From JAUSNA01 sp964568885 (GTDB taxonomy: Bacteria > Patescibacteriota > Microgenomatia > Levybacterales > GWA1-39-11): DNA of 27,606 nt. Shown piece after piece: positions 21,875 to 27,606 of the stretch (its first letter is position 1; each line of letters begins with the position of its first letter). Under the pieces are notes generated by a model. The model did no database searches. It was given only the letters and a program-made list of their open reading frames with translations, and had not been told where the DNA came from. The stretch lies in the NCBI GenBank assembly GCA_964568885.1, contig CAZMSF010000014.1, forward strand, positions 1 through 27,606, written 5' to 3'. A program made the position numbers and the translations under genes.

Positions 21875-24277
21875 TTATTGCTGTTGTGGAGTCGGGGTCG
21901 GTGCAAATACCCTGCATGGGGCCTTTGCATCGGTCCCTCGGATAAAGTACGCAGTATAACCGAAGCATTGTCGTGAAATTACCTCTTCCGGCACCTGCGG
22001 GGTAGAGGAATCCCTCCCCTGCAACATATTCGTCATTATTCTGTTCCACATAGGAGCGGCGCCGGTAATTCCGGAGGCCAAAGCTTGCGAGAGAGGGGTA
22101 TTGTCATTATTCCCTACCCAGGTTGCGACCAAAACACCCGGCGTATACCCAATTGTCCAATTGTCACGCTTGTTATCGGTAGTTCCTGTCTTAACCGACA
22201 CTCGCTGATTGCTAACAGACAAGGGCGAGGTTGTCCCAAATTCGATGCTTCTTGCTTTGTTGTCTGCCAATATATCAGAAACGATGAAAGCAACTCCCGG
22301 AGAGACGACAACCTCGGGAGTGGGGTTTTTTTGTTCGATGACTTTTCCTTCAGCATCGGTTATTTGCAGTATAGGATCGAGGACGACCTTCGAACCTTCA
22401 TTCGCAATAGTTCCATAGGCAGTAGCTAAATCGACCATAGAAACTTCTGCCGCACCCAGGGTAATAGACAAACCATAATTATCCGATGAACCCCACGATG
22501 AAATTCCCATCTTTTTCCCAAATGCCACCAACTCATCTACCCCGAGTTTTTGGGCAACTCTTACGGCCGGAATATTGAAAGAGTTGGCAAAAGCAATACG
22601 AAGAGGCACCTTTCCATGAAATCTTCCATCATAATTCACCGGCGTATATGAGGGTGAACCGGGATATGAAATAGTAAGAGGAGTGTCATCAAGTATTGTT
22701 GCTTCCGTCATTCCCTTCGAAAGCGCAAGTGTGTAAGTAACTAATTTTATTGTCGAACCCGGCTGCCGAAGAGAGGTTGTAATATTTACATTTCCGTCGT
22801 GGTCCGAGTCAAAGTAATCGCGGCTTCCTACCATTGCCAAGATATCTCCATTTTTAGGATTGGTCACAAGAGCCGCTCCATTCCCTATTCCCAAATATCC
22901 ATCCTTATCTATCTCATCAGATACAATTTTTTCCGCCATTTTCTGTGTATCGATATCAAGAGACGTGGTAACCTTAAGCCCTCCTCGTTCTACCTCAAAA
23001 AGCCCATATTTTCTCACCAATAGGTCTTTTACGTACATTACGAAGTGAGGCGCTTGGATTGGAACATGTGAAGACTGAAAAATAAGCTTTTCCGCATACG
23101 CTTGTTTTGCTTGGTCGGAAGTTATATACCCTTGCTCGACCATCGCGTTTAATACTTCTTTTTGCCTTCTTTTCCCCTGACTCCCGTCTCCGGCAAATGG
23201 CGAATATTGACTGGGTGCTTGAGGGAGTCCGGCCAGATATGCGCTCTCCGAAAGAGAAAGACTCGACGCGTCTTTCCCAAAATAAATATTGCTTGCCGCC
23301 TCAACTCCCCATGCCGTTCCGCCATACGGCACGTAATTAAAATACAGCTCAAGTATTTGGCTTTTTGTGTATTTTCTCTCTGCCCAAAACGCTAAAACCA
23401 ATTCTCTCACTTTTCGGGTTATTGTAGGCTCCGGGGTAAGAAGTGCCGATTTTATGAGTTGTTGAGTTATTGTAGACCCTCCCTGTAAGTCTTTTTTTGT
23501 TATATCAACATAAAGAGCGCGGGCAATTCCCTTTATGTCAAATCCTCCGTGTTTATAGAAGTCCTTGTCTTCAATTGCGATTGTTGCCTCTTGTAATTTT
23601 TTTGGGATAGCTTTGAGTGGGACAATGGTGCGGTTTTGATTTGCATAAATTTCAAACAGTAGATTTCCATTCCTATCAAGTATTTTTGTCGACTTCGGAA
23701 TGTAATTTACCGACAAATTGGATAATTTGGGAAGATCTGAAATAAAAATGAAAAATGAGGCGGGCAAGAAAAAGAAGACAAAGGCAAAAAGCGCTCCATA
23801 GGCAATATATTTGGTTTTGTATAAAAAAGTGGTTCTTGCAACAACAACTACCTCTCTTGTTTGCTTCCTATATTTCCTTTTCTGCCTCCTTTTCAACACC
23901 ACCCTCAAAGGGAAGAGAAGAAGAGCCATCACAAAGCGGAAGAAAGAAACAAGCTCTTTCAAGCTCCCTACAAAAATCAGCTTCAAAAAATTTACAATAA
24001 CAGAGAAAAATTTTATCTCATGAGAGACGTATTTCGAAAATAGTTCGAAAGCAGTCTCACGGTTAGGTCTTATAGTATTTTTTGTTCTTGATGGGAATTT
24101 TTTCCTTGAAAAGAAGCTCCTTTTTGTAACACCAGAGAGATTGTTAAACAACTTCGCGAGAAGTGTGAAAGGATATAAAAATGAATGAAGAAGAGTTGAG
24201 AGAACAGAATATACTATGTCTCCAATTTTAATAAGAATGTACAGAAGTACGTAAAAAAGAAACTTAAAAAAAGCCAT
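21875..24277 (-). CDS. class A penicillin-binding protein (PBP1A-like), copy 2
   Basis: 800 residues. An unusually long N-terminal region (1-180) has hydrophobic stretches at about 2-24, 90-125 and 155-180, separated by basic segments (VLKRRQKRKYRKQTR). Only the last is the usual PBP anchor. The GT51 domain (about 195-380) has Glu236 in AIEDKDFYKHGGFDIKGI and QGGSTITQQL. The transpeptidase domain has S508-TIK511, S566-FN568 and K696-TG698. All catalytic motifs are intact, so it should both polymerise and cross-link peptidoglycan. The C-terminus ends in PTPTPQQQ. It is clearly paralogous to the PBP at 14539 across both domains. A G-run just before the ATG is not a proper Shine-Dalgarno, and no close -10 is seen. 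Confidence 0.95.
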   Translation of the reverse strand: MAFFKFLFYVLLYILIKIGDIVYSVLSTLLHSFLYPFTLLAKLFNNLSGVTKRSFFSRKKFPSRTKNTIRPNRETAFELFSKYVSHEIKFFSVIVNFLKLIFVGSLKELVSFFRFVMALLLFPLRVVLKRRQKRKYRKQTREVVVVARTTFLYKTKYIAYGALFAFVFFFLPASFFIFISDLPKLSNLSVNYIPKSTKILDRNGNLLFEIYANQNRTIVPLKAIPKKLQEATIAIEDKDFYKHGGFDIKGIARALYVDITKKDLQGGSTITQQLIKSALLTPEPTITRKVRELVLAFWAERKYTKSQILELYFNYVPYGGTAWGVEAASNIYFGKDASSLSLSESAYLAGLPQAPSQYSPFAGDGSQGKRRQKEVLNAMVEQGYITSDQAKQAYAEKLIFQSSHVPIQAPHFVMYVKDLLVRKYGLFEVERGGLKVTTSLDIDTQKMAEKIVSDEIDKDGYLGIGNGAALVTNPKNGDILAMVGSRDYFDSDHDGNVNITTSLRQPGSTIKLVTYTLALSKGMTEATILDDTPLTISYPGSPSYTPVNYDGRFHGKVPLRIAFANSFNIPAVRVAQKLGVDELVAFGKKMGISSWGSSDNYGLSITLGAAEVSMVDLATAYGTIANEGSKVVLDPILQITDAEGKVIEQKNPTPEVVVSPGVAFIVSDILADNKARSIEFGTTSPLSVSNQRVSVKTGTTDNKRDNWTIGYTPGVLVATWVGNNDNTPLSQALASGITGAAPMWNRIMTNMLQGRDSSTPQVPEEVISRQCFGYTAYFIRGTDAKAPCRVFAPTPTPQQQ

Positions 24278-24349
24278 AAGCCCCCCGTTTGTTTTTCGAT
24301 AAATTCCAACCGTGGGCAGAAAATGTTGGTCGTATATACACTCTTTGTT

Positions 24350-24384
24350 TCAGCCTCAGGAAAATCTCCATTGTCTGAAGCTGA
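24350..24384. repeat. imperfect inverted repeat between divergent genes
   Basis: TCAGCCTCAG (24350-24359) and CTGAAGCTGA (24375-24384) pair at nine of ten positions across a 15-base centre. It lies in the 215-base region between the PBP and PfkB genes. It could be an operator-like dyad or an mRNA hairpin; there is no T run, so a terminator is unlikely. Confidence 0.4.
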
Positions 24385-24457
24385 GAAAATAAATTGGAAT
24401 GTAATACATTAGTATTATAGTAAAATAATGCATAAGTTTACAACAGGGAAAATGCGC

Positions 24458-24486
24458 TTTTCTCTTAGAGCAATATATACTACAAT
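24458..24486 (+). promoter_or_regulatory. possible promoter of the PfkB gene
   Basis: TACAAT (24481-24486) ends six bases before the ATG at 24493. The hexamer 17 bases upstream (TTTTCT) is poor. TATACT at 24476-24481 is an overlapping alternative. Confidence 0.4.
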
Positions 24487-24492
24487 GTTGGT

Positions 24493-25464
24493 ATGAATGT
24501 GCTGGTAGTCGGTTCTTCACTCTTTGATACAATAATTTCTTTTGAAAACAATCCCCATATGACCGTCGGCAACGGCAGGGTCACTTTTGAGCTTGGAGAC
24601 AAGGTTCCAATTGATATAAAAAGTTTTGCCATTGGAGGAAATGCACCAAATGTGGCCTCCGCGCTAAAAAAACTTTCCGTACCTAGTGAAATATATACAT
24701 ACCTTGGAGTAGACCCCTTATCATCTTTTATTAAAGAACAATTTAGCAAAGAGGGAATTAAACTCTATTATGAAGATACCAACTCACCGAACGGACCGCT
24801 TTCTCTTATTTTTGATTTTCAAACAGACAGAACAATATTCTCTTCGCATCCGGAATTTCCTTACGGATTTGATGAAAGCAAAATAGAAACTTCACCAACT
24901 CATATATACCTTACTTCCATTGGGCCCGTGTGGGAGGAAGCGTATGAAAAGATATTGTCGTATGCGATATCTCACAACATCGCATTAGCGTTTTCTCCTG
25001 GTTCGACACAAATGAAAAATATCAACGATGCTTTCATAAAAACACTTCACCAGTCAAAAATGCTTTTCTGTAATATGGAAGAAGCCAGAAAAATCGCGGA
25101 AAAACTATCCGGGCCAACAACGGACACAAAAGAACTGTTGCTTTTTCTTAAAAGTAACGGACCGGAACTTCTTTCTATAACAGATGGCGGAAATGGTGCG
25201 TATGCTGTTGATAATAGCTCAACCATACATAAAATAGCGGCAATTCCTCCCTCCGGACACGAAAAAACTGGAGCGGGAGATGCTTACGCGGGTGCTTTTT
25301 TGGCAGCATACACTAATGGGAAAGACATTGTCGAATGCATGAAATGGGGGGTGCTAAATTCTGCCGGTGTTATGTCAAAAGTCGGCGCGCATACGGGACA
25401 GCTAACAAGAGATGAGATGGAAGAAAAAGCGGGAAGTCTTGAGATTTCAATTGAGGAGTTATAA
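24493..25464 (+). CDS. PfkB-family carbohydrate kinase
   Basis: 323 residues. Signature 1 lies around FAIGGNAPNVASALKKL (45-61), with the Gly-Gly hinge at 48-49. Signature 2 is EKTGAGDAYAGAFLAAY (257-273), with catalytic-base Asp263 and the GAGD anion hole. The family includes ribokinase, fructokinase, adenosine kinase and 6-phosphofructokinase-like enzymes, and substrate cannot be read from sequence. It is the first of three closely spaced genes with rpiB and rpe, so a pentose such as ribose is a reasonable guess, no more. Confidence 0.9.
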   Translation: MNVLVVGSSLFDTIISFENNPHMTVGNGRVTFELGDKVPIDIKSFAIGGNAPNVASALKKLSVPSEIYTYLGVDPLSSFIKEQFSKEGIKLYYEDTNSPNGPLSLIFDFQTDRTIFSSHPEFPYGFDESKIETSPTHIYLTSIGPVWEEAYEKILSYAISHNIALAFSPGSTQMKNINDAFIKTLHQSKMLFCNMEEARKIAEKLSGPTTDTKELLLFLKSNGPELLSITDGGNGAYAVDNSSTIHKIAAIPPSGHEKTGAGDAYAGAFLAAYTNGKDIVECMKWGVLNSAGVMSKVGAHTGQLTRDEMEEKAGSLEISIEEL

Positions 25465-25470
25465 TTAACT

Positions 25471-25917
25471 ATGAAAATTTATTTGGCTACCGATCACGCA
25501 GCCTTCGAACTCAAGGAATATGTTAAAAATGAACTGACAAACGGTGGGTATGACGTTGAAGATTGCGGTGCTTTTCAATTCGACCCGCACGACGATTATC
25601 CAGACCTTATAAAAATCGCAGCACAAAAAGTAGGCAGTAATCCGGGCTCATTTGGTGTTGTTTTTGGGAAATCCGGGACAGGAGAGGCTATTGTTGCCAA
25701 CAAAATAAATGGAGTGCGCGCTGTTATTGCATTTAATGAGGAAAACGTGCGCCTAGCAAGAGAGCACAATGATGCCAATGTTATTTCCATAGGCTCTCAG
25801 TTTGTTACCAACGAACAGGCAGTTATGCTTATTAAGCTTTTCATAAACACTGCATTCACAAATGAAGAACGGCACACAAGAAGAATTGAAAAAATTCACC
25901 AACTGGAAAATGAATGA
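25471..25917 (+). CDS. rpiB: ribose-5-phosphate isomerase B
   Basis: 148 residues, typical. It opens MKIYLATDHAAFELKEYVKN (Asp8-His9). The active-site loop FGKSGTGEAIVANKINGVRA (65-84) follows, then REHNDANVISIGS (97-109). The catalytic Cys of the E. coli type is Ser68 here, and Glu72 sits where the Mycobacterium tuberculosis type uses a Glu as the base. So this is the Glu-dependent RpiB class. It interconverts ribose-5-phosphate and ribulose-5-phosphate. It starts six bases after the PfkB stop. GAGGAG is present but 13 bases from the ATG, and a TATAAT at 25460-25465 offers an internal promoter five bases from the ATG. Confidence 0.93.
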   Translation: MKIYLATDHAAFELKEYVKNELTNGGYDVEDCGAFQFDPHDDYPDLIKIAAQKVGSNPGSFGVVFGKSGTGEAIVANKINGVRAVIAFNEENVRLAREHNDANVISIGSQFVTNEQAVMLIKLFINTAFTNEERHTRRIEKIHQLENE

Positions 25918-26545
25918 AGTAATCCCCGGAATCAACGAAGTAGAGTGGGTTGATGTCGAAAAAAAATTACACCAAATATTGCCTTTTACAAAAACCGTTC
26001 ACATTGACCTTATGGACGGAATGTTTGTTCCCCGTAAGACATTTGGTACTCCTCAAGCGTTTGCACCGTACACCGACAAGGCTCTTTTTGAGGTACATAT
26101 GATGGTTAAAAATCCCATACAACATCTCAGGGCTTGGGCAGATGCGGGTTTTGAGAGGTTTTTGGGGCACGTCGAAACGATGCCTGACCCTACCGAATTT
26201 GTAGCTCAAGCACAACAGTATGGGGCAGCGGGTCTTGCTATTGATGGGCCAACCTCGCTTGGGGCTCTTAACAGTCTCAATCTTAATACCCTTGACTGTC
26301 TGCTTATCATGACTATCAAGGCGGGAGAATCGGGACGCGCATTTCAAGCGGAATTGTTGGAAAAAGTGAAAAAAATAAAACAAACGCACGGATATTTACC
26401 AATTGAAGTCGATGGGGGAATAAATAATGAAACAATTGTTGCGGCAAAAGATGCGGGAGCGAGCCGTTTTGTTACGACCAGTAGTTTGTTTGGTTCTCAA
26501 AATATTAAAGAAGAATATGAAAATTTAACCTCTCTTATTTTATAA
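25910..26545 (+). CDS. ribulose-phosphate 3-epimerase-like TIM barrel
   Basis: 211 residues from the ATG at 25910, which overlaps the rpiB end by eight bases. The frame is open further up into rpiB, but the barrel begins at this start. Rpe marks are HIDLMDGMFVP (His31, Asp33), VHMMV (His63) and EVDGGIN (Asp168), the metal ligands and acid/base pair. Differences from the family are notable. The opening PSILxAD is PGINEVEW, which removes the conserved Ser, and the usual VNPGFGGQ loop reads IKAGESGRAF. So it is a divergent Rpe, and a related epimerase on another sugar phosphate is possible. The rpiB coupling supports ribulose-5-phosphate to xylulose-5-phosphate. No symbol is given for this reason. 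Confidence 0.82.
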   Translation: MNEVIPGINEVEWVDVEKKLHQILPFTKTVHIDLMDGMFVPRKTFGTPQAFAPYTDKALFEVHMMVKNPIQHLRAWADAGFERFLGHVETMPDPTEFVAQAQQYGAAGLAIDGPTSLGALNSLNLNTLDCLLIMTIKAGESGRAFQAELLEKVKKIKQTHGYLPIEVDGGINNETIVAAKDAGASRFVTTSSLFGSQNIKEEYENLTSLIL

Positions 26546-26548
26546 GAA

Positions 26549-26573
26549 AGGGGCGAGAACAAGTCCCGCCCCT
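26549..26573 (-). terminator. intrinsic terminator, leftward
   Basis: On the minus strand a 7-bp stem AGGGGCG/CGCCCCT with an 11-base loop is followed by TTCTTAT. It would end the transcript of the secreted-protein gene at 26589. For rpe on the plus strand the same hairpin lacks a T run and is weaker. Confidence 0.65.
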
Positions 26574-26588
26574 GCTTGTGAACACCTC

Positions 26589-27530
26589 CTAATGGTTCTC
26601 TGAATACGTAAGAACAATCCTACCGGGCGGGTTACCGCCAAACGTGTCGGTCGAACCGTTCTGAACCGTAACATCTATTCGATGCGTGTGGACGATTGTA
26701 GCGTCCGTAGGCATCGTGACGGTCACGCTCCACGTCCCGTTGGATGTTGTGCCGGAAACCGGCACGGTAATTATCCGCTCGACGTGACCGTCGCTCGGTC
26801 CACTCGGGTCGAAGAAGAACGTGAAGGCCACCCATTGAATTGGGGTCGGGGAGGACGTGAGCGGGATTGACGCTGTCACGGTACTCCCTGGACACCAGTT
26901 CCAGGAAGATACTGTCAGCGGCCCAGGAATGGGAAGCGTTGCCGGTTCGCCGACTAGCAAAAAGTCGGTTATCAGCTGTCCACCCGGTGTGCACGATACC
27001 ACGGTCGGCGTAGGCGACGGGGTGGGGCTCGGTGTCGCCGTAGGCGTCGGCTGAGTTGTTGCAGTCGGCGTCGGTGTGCTTGTAGGCATAGCCGTACTTG
27101 TCACCGTAGGCGACGAACTTGCCGTTGCCGGAACAGTCGGTGTGGCTGTTGCCACCTGCGTCGGGGTGCTTGTAGGCACCGTAATTGTCCCCGTTCCGGT
27201 CGGAACGGGGGTGCTGGTGGAAACGGCAGTTGCCGTTGCCGAGGTGGCACTAGTTGCCGTTGATGTAGCCGAACCGGAAGGCCCTGATGTTGCGCAGGGT
27301 ACCGGAGTCGGTGTGAGTGTCGGCTGGGCCGGGGTCGACGCACCTGGAGCGCTATCGGACCCAACATTTACAGCATACACCTTGTACGGAAGGGTGCGTC
27401 CCACTACCGTCGGGGTAGGGGTGATGCATCCTGCCGAAGCGATGCCCGCGTGTGAGGGCAGCATGGTAAGTGTTGCGAGGAGCATTGCGATGCCCGCCGC
27501 TGCCATGCCAAGGATAGAAAACCTAGCCAA
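26589..27530 (-). CDS. secreted Thr/Pro/Ser-rich protein, unknown
   Basis: 313 residues from a TTG at 27530, placed five bases after a full Shine-Dalgarno. A signal peptide (about 1-33) ends near ASA-GC, a signal-peptidase-I-like site. The following Cys is not in a good lipobox. Residues 36-180 are a low-complexity Thr/Pro/Ser/Ala linker with many TPT and TPS units. About 185-313 is a beta-rich domain (VSSWNWCPGSTVTASI, THRIDVTVQNGS) that could be an immunoglobulin-like adhesion fold, with two Cys. Likely a surface-exposed or stalk protein, possibly O-glycosylated; this is inference. The DNA is much richer in G+C than its neighbours (42 of 60 at 27001-27060, against 20 of 60 at 26461-26520), which may reflect transfer, a chimeric join, or the Thr/Pro/Ala composition. 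Confidence 0.8.
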   Translation of the reverse strand: MARFSILGMAAAGIAMLLATLTMLPSHAGIASAGCITPTPTVVGRTLPYKVYAVNVGSDSAPGASTPAQPTLTPTPVPCATSGPSGSATSTATSATSATATAVSTSTPVPTGTGTITVPTSTPTQVATATPTVPATASSSPTVTSTAMPTSTPTPTATTQPTPTATPSPTPSPTPTVVSCTPGGQLITDFLLVGEPATLPIPGPLTVSSWNWCPGSTVTASIPLTSSPTPIQWVAFTFFFDPSGPSDGHVERIITVPVSGTTSNGTWSVTVTMPTDATIVHTHRIDVTVQNGSTDTFGGNPPGRIVLTYSENH

Positions 27531-27535
27531 GCAAG

Positions 27536-27543
27536 CCTCCTTT
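27536..27543 (-). promoter_or_regulatory. Shine-Dalgarno that fixes a TTG start
   Basis: AAAGGAGG on the minus strand, five bases before the TTG at 27530. The next in-frame ATG (27506) is 29 bases away, too far to use it. This is the strongest ribosome binding site in the window. Confidence 0.8.
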
Positions 27544-27606
27544 AGAGAATTTTGAGTGTTCGCAAGTTTTTAAGGAGCGTTTCCGCATCCTCAAAAGCTA
27601 TAGTTG
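27542..27606 (-). CDS. C-terminal fragment of an upstream gene, cut by window edge
   Basis: One minus-strand frame is open from the window edge to a TAA at 27544-27542. The last 20 residues would be TIAFEDAETLLKNLRTLKIL, an amphipathic helix that looks like a real protein end. The stop lies inside the Shine-Dalgarno of the next gene, a common operon arrangement. At this length nothing else can be said, and chance is possible. Confidence 0.4.
   Translation of the reverse strand, partial: TIAFEDAETLLKNLRTLKIL

Noticed and set aside
27076..27555. 159-residue Val/Gly-rich plus-strand frame
   Set aside because: It is the complement of the Thr/Pro-rich linker; the minus strand has a signal peptide, a Shine-Dalgarno and a terminator.

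Overview
The window looks like part of a small, streamlined genome of the Candidate Phyla Radiation (Patescibacteria), possibly Microgenomates-like. This is an inference from gene content: DUF4012 and bacterial PH-domain membrane proteins, short core enzymes, a Lys-less cytidylate-kinase-like protein, tight 4-base overlaps and moderately AT-rich DNA. No rRNA or marker search was possible. A run of 100 N (10304-10403) shows this is a scaffold from a draft or metagenome assembly.

Layout. 1-870: a tRNA-Ser(CGA) cut by the window edge, tRNA-Arg(GCG) and a small membrane protein. 934-3270: a tyrosine recombinase with two altered catalytic positions, an FtsB-like division protein, a tandem hairpin array ending in an initiator-like tRNA-Met, and ribosomal protein L25/CTC. 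3277-5368: three overlapping or abutting small membrane proteins and a Crp/Fnr regulator. 5378-10059: GlmS, a ROK-family kinase and a short valyl-tRNA synthetase. 10173-18041: an envelope region with a Wzx-type flippase (broken by the N gap), RNase HI, a DUF4012 protein, a class A PBP and an O-antigen ligase/polymerase-like protein. 18038-19743: rpmH-rnpA-yidC-khpB, read leftward and coupled to the ligase gene. 19834-24277: GAPDH, a cytidylate-kinase-like protein, YraN and a second class A PBP. 24493-26545: a PfkB sugar kinase, RpiB and Rpe, i.e. non-oxidative pentose phosphate steps feeding GAPDH. 26589-27606: a visibly GC-richer Thr/Pro-rich secreted protein with a full Shine-Dalgarno and a TTG start.

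Two signals go beyond gene lists. First, at least nine genes have a -10 box ending only 7-8 bases before the start codon, usually with a -35-like hexamer 17-18 bases further up. These mRNAs are probably leaderless, and this moves the starts of valS and the TPR gene. Second, 2223-2418 holds copies of the tRNA-Met 3' acceptor sequence every 47-50 bases, several folded into acceptor-stem-like hairpins. I know of no named element of this kind. The tRNA itself has the C1-A72 mismatch of an initiator but lacks the usual three G-C anticodon-stem pairs, which may be connected with leaderless initiation.
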